Shown: positions 39,224-48,532 of the stretch, piece after piece
Position numbering within the stretch: the first letter of the stretch is position 1
Layout of the letters: each line of letters starts with the position of its first letter
Source of the DNA: Desulfobacterales bacterium
Lineage (GTDB): Bacteria > Desulfobacterota > Desulfobacteria > Desulfobacterales > JAHDSC01
Length of the DNA stretch: 64,000 bases
Direction: 5' to 3'
Assembly (NCBI GenBank): GCA_016931455.1
Contig: JAFGES010000095.1
Coordinates: forward strand, 76,487-140,486
Notes under the pieces: model-generated
Database searches by the model: none
Seen by the model: only the letters and a program-made list of their open reading frames with translations
Told to the model about the DNA's origin: nothing
Made by a program: the position numbers and the translations under genes

Positions 39224-40075
39224 TTATGTGCGAGTAGGAATGATGAAATTGAACTGACTGCCCTTGCCTTCCCCCTCACTTTCCGCCCAAATTTTACCTT
39301 TATGCATTTCAACTAGTTTCTTGGTCAGAGATAGCCCCAAGCCTGTTCCCTCATGGTGCCGTTTTTCGGAATTTTTTACCTGTTTGAACGGTTCGAAAAT
39401 TTGTTCCAAGTTACTTGGTTTGAGGCCTATGCCGGTGTCCTGGACGGATATTTTTACAAAATCATCGGTATTTTGCCTTTCAAAACCAAATGCCTGCAGC
39501 TCAGCATCGGGAGCTCGATTCGCCTTGATCAAAATTTTACCATTAGTGGATGTAAATTTTACCGCATTGGAGAGCAAATTATAAATAATTTGTTTGAACT
39601 TTCGTTCATCCGCCCTTATGGTTTCAGGACTGTTTTGAAAATCTGCCGAAAGCTTTATATTTTGCTTCATGGCCTTTTCTTTAATCATACTTAGGCTATT
39701 TTCTAAAATTACCTTTAAATTGAATTTTGTCGGAGTCAATTCCATCTTGCCTGCCTCCACTTTCGAAAGGTCCAAAATATCATTAATAAGAGCAAGCAGA
39801 TGCTGGCTACTTTGAAGCACGTCATTAAGATACTCTTCCTGAACCGGATTTAATTCTCCAAAATGCTTATCTAAAATCATCTCCGTAAAACCAATGATAT
39901 GATTTAGAGGGGTTCTGAGCTCATGACTCATTCCGGCTAAGAACTCACTTTTTGCACGGGTTGCAATTTCAGCTGCTTCTTTAGCCAGCTTTAGTCGATA
40001 CTCCACCTGAGTACGTTCAATAAATAGTCTTGATAACTCGTTGGTCTCTTTTAAATTAATATAGATCTTTTCCAC
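39224..40075 (-). CDS. Short soluble histidine kinase core without sensor
   Basis: A 283-residue kinase consisting of a short coiled-coil lead, HisKA with His51 ([16 protein letters not shown]), and a HATPase with [15 protein letters not shown] and [16 protein letters not shown]. It has no transmembrane segment or PAS domain, so it must be fed by protein interaction or is a truncated copy of a larger kinase. Its core is very close to those of the kinases ending at 28528 and 14862, so the three look like paralogues. No receiver gene is adjacent. Confidence 0.85.
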   Translation of the reverse strand: MEKIYINLKETNELSRLFIERTQVEYRLKLAKEAAEIATRAKSEFLAGMSHELRTPLNHIIGFTEMILDKHFGELNPVQEEYLNDVLQSSQHLLALINDILDLSKVEAGKMELTPTKFNLKVILENSLSMIKEKAMKQNIKLSADFQNSPETIRADERKFKQIIYNLLSNAVKFTSTNGKILIKANRAPDAELQAFGFERQNTDDFVKISVQDTGIGLKPSNLEQIFEPFKQVKNSEKRHHEGTGLGLSLTKKLVEMHKGKIWAESEGEGKGSQFNFIIPTRT

Positions 40076-40275
40076 TGAGATTGCCCTTCTATTAGGAGGC
40101 CTCGAAACTCATTAATCAATTAATCATGTTATCGCAGTTTTTCAACATAACTTTATATTTGAGACAAAAATAGATTGAAAAATTTAAGATTGCGTGTAAA
40201 AACGAATAATTTCATGCAAAAGACTTTCAAAAAACTATCGTCTGTACAAATTATAAAAAGCTGAGAGGTTATCTA

Positions 40276-40482
40276 ATGAGTTTTATTAGACGTCAGGAAG
40301 AACGTCTTGCAATTCGATTATTACAATGGAAATATAAAAGAGTCAATCAACCTTTACCCGTTTTTTCAGAACTGCAACAGCATGCTGTTAAGATTGTTGA
40401 TGAAGCACATCGGATTGCAAGTGAAAGAGGCCGTAACGTGATTGTGATTATCAAAGAGTTGGCAAATGATTTAAAAAAATAA
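40276..40482 (+). CDS. Small conserved-looking protein (68 residues)
   Basis: A basic helical 68-residue protein with a GAGAGG site before its ATG. It begins MSFIRRQEERLAIRLLQWKY and ends VIIKELANDLKK. There is no signal peptide, membrane helix or metal motif. I do not recognise it. The clear ribosome site and the terminator 27 bases after the stop support a real gene. Confidence 0.6.
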   Translation: MSFIRRQEERLAIRLLQWKYKRVNQPLPVFSELQQHAVKIVDEAHRIASERGRNVIVIIKELANDLKK

Positions 40483-40508
40483 AAAATATTCGATTGAAAT
40501 TTTCCCAT

Positions 40509-40542
40509 AAGATTAAAATGGGTACGAGCCTATTTTAATCTT
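40509..40542. terminator. Bidirectional hairpin between convergent genes
   Basis: A perfect 11-base inverted repeat, AAGATTAAAAT and ATTTTAATCTT, with a 12-base loop, lies between the stops of the 68-residue gene and the radical SAM gene. It is AT-rich with T-containing flanks on both sides, consistent with a two-way intrinsic terminator of modest stability. Confidence 0.5.
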
Positions 40543-40545
40543 AAT

Positions 40546-42195
40546 TCAGAATGTTGCTTCAAATAAGGTAAGATAATAGCGGATAATTGCTGCCTGCTCA
40601 CTGTATAATGAGCTTTGGCCGCTTTGAAGAATCGATTTCAGTAAATAATCACAAATCGAAGTGGCCATCTTTTGCATTCCGGACTCTGACAGATTACGGA
40701 TAAAATAATCATATATGGTCATCTGGGTGGAAAGTTCGCTGCTCAAAAACTTGCCGGCTGCCTCATTCCACTTACACTGATCTGTCAGATAAGTTATCGC
40801 AAGACTCTGCTGGGTTATCCGGTCATAACCGTTTTGGTAATCCATTCGAAGATAAGTATTTTGCTCTATATAAGTTTTAAGTTCCAAAGGGCTTTTAGGG
40901 GCGCAATAAAAATAAGGTTCAAGATAACCTGGAGATTTTTTTCCATATAAATGCGTGCTATCCTTGTTGTTCTCGACGAAATGGCATAATGGCGTGCCCG
41001 GATAAATTCTGCCGCCAATTGTGTATTCATATCGTCTTAAGGCATTGGATGGATAATTGTTGTTCACCATCTGAAGAGTACAGTCGATCGTTTCATAAGA
41101 CTCTCCCGGTAAGCCAAAGATCAGGTTTGCCGTGCAGTCAATGCTGAATTTTTCACATAATTCCAAGCTATGCATGATGTCTTTTTGACGGTAGGCTGTT
41201 TGATTGATTTCAAGTATCCCGTTTGCAAAACTGTCGCAGGTAAGAATAATGCCAAAATTTGCCTCGCTCAAAAGTCTTGCAAATTCAGAATCAAAAGGCC
41301 TTGGCAAGAATTGAGAAGAAAAGCGGAAATATTTATGTAGGTCGGAGGTTAGAATTTTCTTAACTAATTCTGAACAATATTCAAGGGTTGGAATATTAAA
41401 TTCTGTATCAGTAAAAAATATGTTTCGGACACCGGCATGATTTTTAACGATTGATTTCAGCTCTCGAATCACGTGTTCATAATTTTTGAAGGAAAAGTTT
41501 TTTCCTTCGATTAACGGTTCGACACAGTAAGAGCAGTTCTGATTACATCCCCGCTTTATTTGTAGTGGCAGGCCGGCCGTTTCATAAGCATAGTTGAATT
41601 TTCGATCTCGATGAAAGATGTCTCCGGATTCTTTAAAAACATAAGGGCGTCTGGAATTGACCTTGAATCCATTCTCGGTTTGCCATACAAGATTAGATAT
41701 TCCTGAAATTTTCTTTTTATCTGGAAAGGCTTCTACAAATTCTCTAAAAGCTTCTTCACCTTCTCCCACAATCCCGTATTGAAGTCCTAACGTTTCTATA
41801 ATGGTTACCGGCGATATGCTAAAAGCACCACCACCGGCAATCATAGGAATATGAGGCGCTATCTTTCTGATGGTTTCAACAATTTTTTTGACCTCCGTCA
41901 AAAAATAAAAGGTTTTGTAACCCGGACCTTCATAATTTCCATACTTTTCGCAAGACATTGTGGTGTCTATATTCCTGAGCCCGAGACCAATAATATCCGG
42001 ATGAGTGCGTTTTATGATGCCGGCTATATTTATTTCCGGATCATCATCAGGCAAAAATGGATAGTCAATGGTTACTTCATAGCCATATTGATGCAGATGA
42101 TTTGCAATGATATCCAAGCCATAAGGGTAGACCTGTTTTATAAGATAGTATTTGTCCGTATATAAAAGTAAAATTTTATTATTTTTGCGTGGCAT
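40546..42195 (-). CDS. B12-binding-domain radical SAM protein
   Basis: A 549-residue protein. Residues about 6-155 are a cobalamin-binding (Rossmann) domain (YPYGLDIIANHLHQYGYEV; GGGAFSISP; YGIVGEGEEAF). Residues about 205-420 are the radical SAM barrel with Cys217, Cys221 and Cys224 (KRGCNQNCSYCVEP). A helical C-terminal domain follows. The usual DxHxxG cobalamin motif is not evident, so any cobalamin would bind base-off without that His. Members methylate, cyclise or rearrange unactivated carbons in lipids, tetrapyrroles and natural products. The substrate is unknown. It stands alone but lies 2.2 kb from the ole/pfa cluster's end. Confidence 0.85.
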   Translation of the reverse strand: MPRKNNKILLLYTDKYYLIKQVYPYGLDIIANHLHQYGYEVTIDYPFLPDDDPEINIAGIIKRTHPDIIGLGLRNIDTTMSCEKYGNYEGPGYKTFYFLTEVKKIVETIRKIAPHIPMIAGGGAFSISPVTIIETLGLQYGIVGEGEEAFREFVEAFPDKKKISGISNLVWQTENGFKVNSRRPYVFKESGDIFHRDRKFNYAYETAGLPLQIKRGCNQNCSYCVEPLIEGKNFSFKNYEHVIRELKSIVKNHAGVRNIFFTDTEFNIPTLEYCSELVKKILTSDLHKYFRFSSQFLPRPFDSEFARLLSEANFGIILTCDSFANGILEINQTAYRQKDIMHSLELCEKFSIDCTANLIFGLPGESYETIDCTLQMVNNNYPSNALRRYEYTIGGRIYPGTPLCHFVENNKDSTHLYGKKSPGYLEPYFYCAPKSPLELKTYIEQNTYLRMDYQNGYDRITQQSLAITYLTDQCKWNEAAGKFLSSELSTQMTIYDYFIRNLSESGMQKMATSICDYLLKSILQSGQSSLYSEQAAIIRYYLTLFEATF

Positions 42196-42536
42196 GGCTT
42201 TTACTTAGCTATCGCTTCGTTTTAAATCTTATATCTAAAATCATTCTTGTGTTAGTAAGAGGACTTATGCTATGTGCTGAACATTAATGAAGGTTTTCAG
42301 AGAAACAAAATTCAATATTTCATCTAAGCTCTATAGTGCTTTTACAACGGTCGGTAAAAAGACAGTATGGATTTTTTATCTTATTCTTTGATTGCCTCTC
42401 AAATTGACTTTAAACGAAAATGATCAAGGGAAAAGATACATTTTTCAAATCGGAAACGACTATATTTTGCAAGGTGGTGACCCCTGAAGAAAAGAAATGT
42501 TTTCGATCGAAAAAATAAAATCAGAAGGAAGTCGCA
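42196..42536. other. Intergenic region with a doubtful 32-residue frame
   Basis: About 340 bases between divergent genes. A frame from an ATG at 42420 to 42518 would encode a 32-residue basic peptide ending KKCFRSKK, but it has no ribosome site, so I do not call it a gene. AGAAGGAAG just before 42537 is the ribosome site of the next gene. No RNA gene or repeat was seen. Confidence 0.45.
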
Positions 42537-43385
42537 ATGTCAAGAAAAAGAAATATTTCATCTTTAATATTAGAACATAAAACCATGTTCATAATCGTTG
42601 CAGTCGCGTTATTTATGATTGAGCTGCAAATTCTTTCCGTCGCGGTTTTGAAATCGGGTCAGAAACCATTATTGCAAGTTATTGACGATAAGGGCAATGT
42701 AATCCATGAAACGAATGGCAGACATTTGAGTGATTTTGATCGCTATTTCTTTGAGAAAATTTTTGGTCCCTTGGATCAATACGAGGTTCGACATATCACC
42801 AAAGAAATTCCTTTTCCATTTAGAGCCTGGTTCGTAACCGCTGTGGGAGTACCGATCGGAGTTGTCCTTTTGCTTGCTTTTATCATTAAAGCTTGGGCGG
42901 CACTTTTTTATGGCGAGGAACAAACTGAGCCTAAACCTGAAGTGAACAAAACTGAGCCCAAAACACGTTTCGAAAGTATTCTAAGCAAAATAAGCGGCTT
43001 AAATATTTTTGTTATTGGATTATTAGCATTTCTAGCGGTATTTTTATATTGGGTTTTACCTAATTTGATCACCTATATCGGAAGATTAGGGATTGAGACA
43101 TTAACCCGGTATAAATGGGTATTTTTAGGTGCAACCCTTATGTTGTTCGGTCTGATTGTATGGATCATTTATTTGAAATATCTTTTAGCCAAAAAAACGA
43201 TAGACAGTCAAACTGAAATCGATAAACATCGTCTGCAACTGGAATATAGTGAAGTTAAAAGAAACTCTCTGCAATTGGAATATGATGAGAATAAAAAGAA
43301 AGATACGCCGCTGGTTGATTGGGACAACAATGATTCAGCGAGTCGCAAGAACAAGAAAAATAATGCGGATTGTAATTATCCCTAA
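42537..43385 (+). CDS. Membrane protein of unknown function (four helices, coiled-coil tail)
   Basis: A 282-residue inner-membrane protein. Predicted helices lie at about 15-37, 98-120, 153-177 and 185-208. An external segment sits between the first two, and a charged cytoplasmic coiled coil (IDKHRLQLEYSEVKRNSLQL, repeating HRLQLEYSE / NSLQLEYDE) follows to the end. I do not recognise a family. It is followed 19 bases later by a secreted-protein gene, so they probably form a pair. Confidence 0.65.
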   Translation: MSRKRNISSLILEHKTMFIIVAVALFMIELQILSVAVLKSGQKPLLQVIDDKGNVIHETNGRHLSDFDRYFFEKIFGPLDQYEVRHITKEIPFPFRAWFVTAVGVPIGVVLLLAFIIKAWAALFYGEEQTEPKPEVNKTEPKTRFESILSKISGLNIFVIGLLAFLAVFLYWVLPNLITYIGRLGIETLTRYKWVFLGATLMLFGLIVWIIYLKYLLAKKTIDSQTEIDKHRLQLEYSEVKRNSLQLEYDENKKKDTPLVDWDNNDSASRKNKKNNADCNYP

Positions 43386-43404
43386 GAAAATATAGGCGCC
43401 CCTG

Positions 43405-43932
43405 GTGATTTTAAAAACAAAAAGCCATTATGGTTTCAAAGGGATCGTATCGTTTCTGCTCATGGTTGGCTGCCTCGCTTGCCAGGGTCGATTTTATGGT
43501 TATCAAGGTGCGGTCGTGGGCAGGGAATACCGCATCTTATTGCTGGAAGGCGGACCGCATCAAGGATCTTGGCGGACAAATGACTTAACCATTTATTATG
43601 GTTACTCAAAAAAATTATTAAGGGTGGAGCTTTCCGGCCGAGTTGAACTGGCCGGCTATCTTCAGAAGAGTTTTTCGCAGATTGAAAATTTTTTTCTTAC
43701 TCTCCATTTTCTGGATTCAGCGGGTACGGTCTTGAAAAGCAGTGTGCTATTGACCGCCGGATATCGTCAAGAGATCGAAAAGTTGAGTTTCAATCGTCTT
43801 ATAGAAGTCGTTCCGGAAACGGCGGCAATTGTTTTCAGTTACAAGGGTCGAGTTCGAGAAGGTAGCGGAACCGATTCTTTAAGGGATGGAGATGCCATTA
43901 CTTGGGATTTCTGGAAAGCTCCTTTTGATTAA
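43405..43932 (+). CDS. Predicted secreted or lipoprotein of unknown function
   Basis: A 175-residue protein starting at GTG. The N-terminus has a basic stretch and hydrophobic core (GIVSFLLMVGCLACQG). The cysteines just after it resemble a loose lipobox, so it may be a lipoprotein. The rest is beta-strand rich (RILLLEGGPHQGSWRTNDL; LRVELSGRVELAG) and ends with DAITWDFWKAPFD. No enzyme motif is seen. It likely works with the membrane protein encoded just upstream. Confidence 0.6.
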   Translation: MILKTKSHYGFKGIVSFLLMVGCLACQGRFYGYQGAVVGREYRILLLEGGPHQGSWRTNDLTIYYGYSKKLLRVELSGRVELAGYLQKSFSQIENFFLTLHFLDSAGTVLKSSVLLTAGYRQEIEKLSFNRLIEVVPETAAIVFSYKGRVREGSGTDSLRDGDAITWDFWKAPFD

Positions 43933-43994
43933 TTCCCAAGTTACGGATTCGCTTATGTTAAAGGGTTGCCGGGCTGATATACTTTTCGAGACTT

Positions 43995-44720
43995 TTAATG
44001 TCTGGGGCTGAGTTGTGCAAGATAATCACCGCTTTTGCCCATATAAATAACCCGGCAGCAAAGACTTGCTTCTAAGGCCTGATCCGTGAGTGTTTGCGGG
44101 TCTATGTGCAACCATCCAAAAGGAGGACCCTTTATTCCTTTATACTCAAACTGTAAACGGTTTTCTCCAATATAGCGGCCCTTCTTATAAATAAATTCTT
44201 GATACGCCAAATCGACCAGATTTTTTGTTCGGCGCATATCTAATGAATCTAATAAAATTTGTCCATTAGGCGTGATCAAGCTGTAAACGTGTTTTAAGAA
44301 ACGACTCAAACCCAATAAGTTTTCAACGATTCCAACCCCGTGCATCATTAATAGTAGCGTATCGAATTTTTCTTTTTCCAATTCATAAATATCGATACAA
44401 CGAACGTTTTTGACCCCGCGTTTTGACATAATTTCCACTGCTTCCGGAGAAATATCAATTGCATACACGGATCGGCCTTGCTCCTGAAGTGCCAGGCTAT
44501 GTCGGCCGGCGCCGGCTCCGACGTCCAAGATACGACCGGAACACAGCTTAAGAGCTGTTTTCTCCAAGGTTGAAAAACTTGAAGGTTCTGAGAAGTAATT
44601 TTTTAATAGGTGAGTTTCTCTTGATCCATCATCACGATAAATTACAATTTTTGCTAACGTATCGCCATCATAGAAATCCAGAAGGGCGCGACGGTAGGGC
44701 TCGATAGATATGAGGTTCAT
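43995..44720 (-). CDS. Class I SAM-dependent methyltransferase
   Basis: A 241-residue Rossmann-fold methyltransferase. The frame extends to a TTG at 44735, but the AGAGGA site places the start at the ATG at 44720. Motif I is ILDVGAGAGRHSLALQEQG and motif II VYAIDISPEAVEIM; LLLMMHGVGIVENLLGLSRF corresponds to motif IV. The substrate is unknown. It is last in a minus-strand series after an HDAC-like gene and the ole genes, 24 bases after the former's stop. Confidence 0.8.
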   Translation of the reverse strand: MNLISIEPYRRALLDFYDGDTLAKIVIYRDDGSRETHLLKNYFSEPSSFSTLEKTALKLCSGRILDVGAGAGRHSLALQEQGRSVYAIDISPEAVEIMSKRGVKNVRCIDIYELEKEKFDTLLLMMHGVGIVENLLGLSRFLKHVYSLITPNGQILLDSLDMRRTKNLVDLAYQEFIYKKGRYIGENRLQFEYKGIKGPPFGWLHIDPQTLTDQALEASLCCRVIYMGKSGDYLAQLSPRH

Positions 44721-44744
44721 TTTTTTTCCTCTCAAAAGCGCTGT

Positions 44745-45491
44745 TTAATTACCGGACAAACCTTCGATGAGTGCCTTGACATTATATCCTAAAACATGAT
44801 GGTTATAACCTCCTTCCAAAATTCCAAAGCAGCCGCCTCCACACCGGAGAGCAGCTGCCCGTACTTTGCGACCCGTTTCTATATAATCTTCTGTTTTAAG
44901 AACGCCGCCCCAATCGTCTTCATGGTTGTCAAAACCGGCGGAAATCCCAATTATATCTGCCTGACAGTGTTCCATTTCCTCAGCTATTTCGTCCAGATAT
45001 GCCAAGCGGTCGTAAACTTCTACGTTGTGGATGGTAATATAATTTTTGTTTCCCAGAATATTGACCGTGCCGTCTCCAAAATGTAAATCAATATCTAATA
45101 CATATGCGGATTGGATTTTTTCTTTTTGCTTTAGTACTTCCAATGCGATGGCCATATTATTGAAATAACAGAAACCCCAGGATGAATTGGCCGATGCATG
45201 ATGACCGGGGGGACGGATAAGTCCGAAACTCGGCTCGTTTAAGCCCAATGCAGCGGTTTGGATGGCTCCACCTGCAGCCAGAGCTGAAATGGAATAAAGG
45301 CCTCTTTGTCGAACATCGCAAATATGTTCTCGGGTATGGGCTAAGGCAATTTCGTTCTCGGACGCCGGCTTGGCCGTAATAAAATCAACATATGGTGCAA
45401 TCACCTCAACAATTGCTTCCATTCTTCTTCCGGCGGCGGCTGGATCGGATGTATAAACCTGATAGAAATCTTCGTGGAAAATAACCTTCAT
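44745..45491 (-). CDS. Histone-deacetylase-family amidohydrolase (AcuC/polyamine deacetylase-like)
   Basis: A 248-residue zinc amidohydrolase. The ATG at 45491 has a strong GAGGAGGA site, so I prefer it to the longer frame from 45539. Motifs: RPPGHHA with His97-His98, VLDIDLHFGDGT with zinc ligands Asp135 and His137, GISAGFDNHEDD with zinc ligand Asp188, and LEGGYN with Tyr229. All catalytic elements are present. The small size fits bacterial acetylpolyamine deacetylases or AcuC-like proteins. It lies between oleD and a methyltransferase on the same strand; any link to the ole pathway is not established. Confidence 0.85.
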   Translation of the reverse strand: MKVIFHEDFYQVYTSDPAAAGRRMEAIVEVIAPYVDFITAKPASENEIALAHTREHICDVRQRGLYSISALAAGGAIQTAALGLNEPSFGLIRPPGHHASANSSWGFCYFNNMAIALEVLKQKEKIQSAYVLDIDLHFGDGTVNILGNKNYITIHNVEVYDRLAYLDEIAEEMEHCQADIIGISAGFDNHEDDWGGVLKTEDYIETGRKVRAAALRCGGGCFGILEGGYNHHVLGYNVKALIEGLSGN

Positions 45492-45678
45492 GATTTCCTC
45501 CTCTCGAAAATGGAATAAAATCCTGATTCTCTTTGCCATTAAGGACTCAATAAACGATTGTTTTATCGTTTCGTTGATAATAAGCCCGTAAAAATTTTTA
45601 ATTCGAATTGAGCAAATTTAAAAAAGGTTAAAACCCATTGCACTATACAGAGGAATGAGTTTGACATTCGGACGGAAA

Positions 45679-46710
45679 TTATCTGTGTTTCAACTCAGCT
45701 TCAAGGCGTTTAAGACCCGTTTCAATAGAAATCCGAGGTAAATAGCCCAAATCTTTGCAAGCTGCACTGATATCGAACCAGTGTGCGGTCGAAAGCTCAT
45801 TGGCGACAAAGCGGGTCATCGGCGGCTCACTATTGATTTGCAATGTTTTATAAACACATTCAAAGATAGCGCCTATGAGCCATGCGGCCTTTTTTGGTAT
45901 GGATCGCTTCACCGGTTCAAGACCGGCTGCCGCCAATATACGGTTAATCATCTCCCATAGCGCTATCGGCTCTCCTTGGCTAATAAAATAGATATTACCG
46001 GAAAGCTCAGGGTTTTGATCTAATTTTTCGTCAGCTAATATATGTGCGTAGGCTGCATTATCAATATAAGTCGTGTCGACAAGATTGTTGCCGCTACCGA
46101 CTTTAAACAATTTTTTCGATCTTGCGATGATTCTTGGAACGAGATGATTATCTTTAGGCCCCCATATCAAATGAGGCCTTAGGATTATGGTTAATAAACC
46201 ACGACGTGCAGCCACGATCACTTTCTGTTCGGCAAGGGCTTTGGTTTGAGGATAGTAAGCGTGAAACCGGTCAGGATAAGGTACGGTTTCATTTATGTTT
46301 TCCATATCAGTCGCATTGAAAATGACACTAGGCGAGCTGGTATAAATCAATTTTGAAATTTTGTGCATACGGCAGGCGGAAATGATATTTTTAGTTCCGA
46401 TCACATTGGTCCGGTAGAAGTCTTCATATCGTCCCCAGACGCCGGGTTTTGCGGCTACATGAAAAATTGTGTCGATACCGGCGCATGCGTTGCCGACTGC
46501 CTGTTTATCACTGAGGTCGCCTTGAATCTGTTCAACGCCGATGACATCAAGTTCCTGATAATAATTGCGGGAAAAGCTGCGGATAGCCTCGCCTTTTTCA
46601 GCAAGGAGTTTAATGATGCTGCCTCCTAAAAATCCGCCGCCTCCGGTAACAAGAACTTTGCGCTGCCTGGGTTTAGACTTAAGCCTTATTTGAGTTGCCG
46701 CGTCGCCCAT
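45679..46710 (-). CDS. oleD: OleD: NADPH-dependent 2-alkyl-3-ketoacid reductase
   Basis: A 343-residue short-chain dehydrogenase of the 3-beta-HSD/epimerase type. The nucleotide-binding motif is VTGGGGFLGG (residues 21-30) and the catalytic pair is Tyr153 and Lys157 (YYPQTK). In the Ole pathway it reduces the 2-alkyl-3-keto acid made by OleA to the 2-alkyl-3-hydroxy acid. Its start overlaps the end of oleC by 25 bases, so the two are translationally linked. The identity is supported mostly by the complete oleABCD neighbourhood. Confidence 0.88.
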   Translation of the reverse strand: MGDAATQIRLKSKPRQRKVLVTGGGGFLGGSIIKLLAEKGEAIRSFSRNYYQELDVIGVEQIQGDLSDKQAVGNACAGIDTIFHVAAKPGVWGRYEDFYRTNVIGTKNIISACRMHKISKLIYTSSPSVIFNATDMENINETVPYPDRFHAYYPQTKALAEQKVIVAARRGLLTIILRPHLIWGPKDNHLVPRIIARSKKLFKVGSGNNLVDTTYIDNAAYAHILADEKLDQNPELSGNIYFISQGEPIALWEMINRILAAAGLEPVKRSIPKKAAWLIGAIFECVYKTLQINSEPPMTRFVANELSTAHWFDISAACKDLGYLPRISIETGLKRLEAELKHR

Positions 46711-48359
46711 TTTGATAGTTTCTCGCGAAAAATTTTCGAGTTATGCCGTATATCGACCGGAAAGGATTTGTGAAAGAGGATCGTCTTGATATCCTTTGTT
46801 AGGACGTTATTTTTTGCAAGCTCCAGAAGCTCAGCTTGGATCGGTTTCGTATTCTTATCCCGAATGCCGTTTTTCAACTCGATAATCATTACCGGCTTTT
46901 GCTCGTTTATAGGACCGATTCCCACAAGAGCACTACGGGAAACGTTGGGGTGGTTATTGAAAACGGCCTCACAAGGTATGGTAAAAAGCTGCTTATCGGC
47001 AGTCGTAACGCGATGACTTTTGCGGCCGCAAAACCAGATCCGGCCTTTTTTGTCCATCCAACCCAAATCCCCCATTCGATGCCGGAAGGTATCGCCATCT
47101 TTAATTTTATTTAGGGCGTCGGCTTGTGGATTTTTGAAGTATCGCTGGGTGACGATATCTCCCTTGACGACGATTTCACCGATTTCGCCCTTTGGAACTT
47201 CAAGGTCATCGGACCATTGTTCGATGGCAAGGTCACTTATTTTAATGATACGTACATCAATTCCGGTGATCGGGCGACCTACACAGTTTCCATATCCTTG
47301 TTCGCTATATCTTCGGGTTTCGCTCAAAATTTTGTTGCCGGTGATGGAAAGGACGGGCATTGCCTCAGTAGCACCATAAGGCGTATGAATCTCAGCCGGT
47401 TTGCGCAACATCGCGGCAAACTGCTCAATGTTGGATGGTAAAACAGGTGCACCCGCCGAAATAACCCTTTTCAAAGACGGCAATTTAATACCCTTTTGCT
47501 TGCCGTAGGCGCCAACGCGACTTAGCAAGGCCGGAGAAGCGAACATGTTTGTAACACCTTGGTCTATAATGGCTTCTATGATTTTGACGGGATTTACCAA
47601 TGCCGGTTTTGTGGGATTCATATCCGGTATGACGGCTGTCATTCCCAGGGCAGGGTCAAAAAGTGCAAAGAGCGGAAAAGTCGGTAGATCGATTTCACCG
47701 ATTTCGATACCGAAGTGAGTCTTTAGATGTCGGATCTGGGAATCAAATATACCGTGTGTGTAGACGGCTCCCCGGGCGGGACCTGTACTGCCGGTTGTAA
47801 AAAGGATCGCTGCGGTTTCATTTGCCTTTGTTTTTACAGCTGAATACGGCTTCCAGGGCACGAGACGAATCTGATTCATTGTCAGGCCACCCCAGAACCA
47901 ACGCTTACCCACTGTTATCCAAACTTTTACGGTTTGAAAAAATTTAGGATAAAGGGTTCGAATGACATGTGCGGGAGGAATGCCGATAAACGCTTCAGGC
48001 TGACTTTCTTTGAAACAACGGATCATTCGGCGAATTCCCATCCCCGGATCAACCACTACGGGTATCGCACCGATTTTAAAAAGTGCGAATGTTAAGGCGA
48101 AAAACTCGAGACCGGGTTTAACCATTAAAATGGTTCGACAACCGCGGTTAATACCCGCTTTGAATAAACCATGGGCCAACCGGTCGGATTCCTGCTCAAG
48201 TTGTAAAAAAGTTAGATGTGCATAGGCAACTCGGCCGTTATTATCGCGACCAGCCGGATAAACAACGGCGCGTTGATATGGCTGGACGCCGGCCATTTTT
48301 TTTAGATGAGAGGAAACATTTACGAAAAGGCTATTTTGATCAGGGTCGATAATTGTCAT
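46686..48359 (-). CDS. oleC: OleC: beta-lactone synthetase (AMP-dependent synthetase family)
   Basis: A 557-residue ANL-superfamily enzyme. The ATP loop is ILFTTGSTGPARGAVYTHG near 192-210, and YGATEAMPVLS and the VTTADKQLF C-terminal hinge region are visible. In OleC this fold activates the 2-alkyl-3-hydroxy acid with ATP, and internal attack forms a cis-beta-lactone and AMP. It overlaps oleD by 25 bases and lies 173 bases after oleB. Without the cluster it would be annotated as a fatty-acid-CoA ligase; the neighbourhood makes OleC the better call. Confidence 0.88.
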   Translation of the reverse strand: MTIIDPDQNSLFVNVSSHLKKMAGVQPYQRAVVYPAGRDNNGRVAYAHLTFLQLEQESDRLAHGLFKAGINRGCRTILMVKPGLEFFALTFALFKIGAIPVVVDPGMGIRRMIRCFKESQPEAFIGIPPAHVIRTLYPKFFQTVKVWITVGKRWFWGGLTMNQIRLVPWKPYSAVKTKANETAAILFTTGSTGPARGAVYTHGIFDSQIRHLKTHFGIEIGEIDLPTFPLFALFDPALGMTAVIPDMNPTKPALVNPVKIIEAIIDQGVTNMFASPALLSRVGAYGKQKGIKLPSLKRVISAGAPVLPSNIEQFAAMLRKPAEIHTPYGATEAMPVLSITGNKILSETRRYSEQGYGNCVGRPITGIDVRIIKISDLAIEQWSDDLEVPKGEIGEIVVKGDIVTQRYFKNPQADALNKIKDGDTFRHRMGDLGWMDKKGRIWFCGRKSHRVTTADKQLFTIPCEAVFNNHPNVSRSALVGIGPINEQKPVMIIELKNGIRDKNTKPIQAELLELAKNNVLTKDIKTILFHKSFPVDIRHNSKIFREKLSKWATRQLK

Positions 48360-48532
48360 GGACCATTTTGCATTTTGGTATTGATGAATTTCGACTATTT
48401 TATCCTTAGATATTTTTAAATTATAGCACCTGTTGTGTTATTTCGTCAACCCATCAACATCTAAGGGTGTCTAAAATAGTAAACTCTCCCATCTGGTTTG
48501 TTTTTTTGGTATGATTTAATAAATCATATCTT

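Noticed and set aside
42420-42518. 32-codon plus-strand frame before the membrane protein
   Set aside because: No ribosome site and too short to judge; noted only in the intergenic entry.
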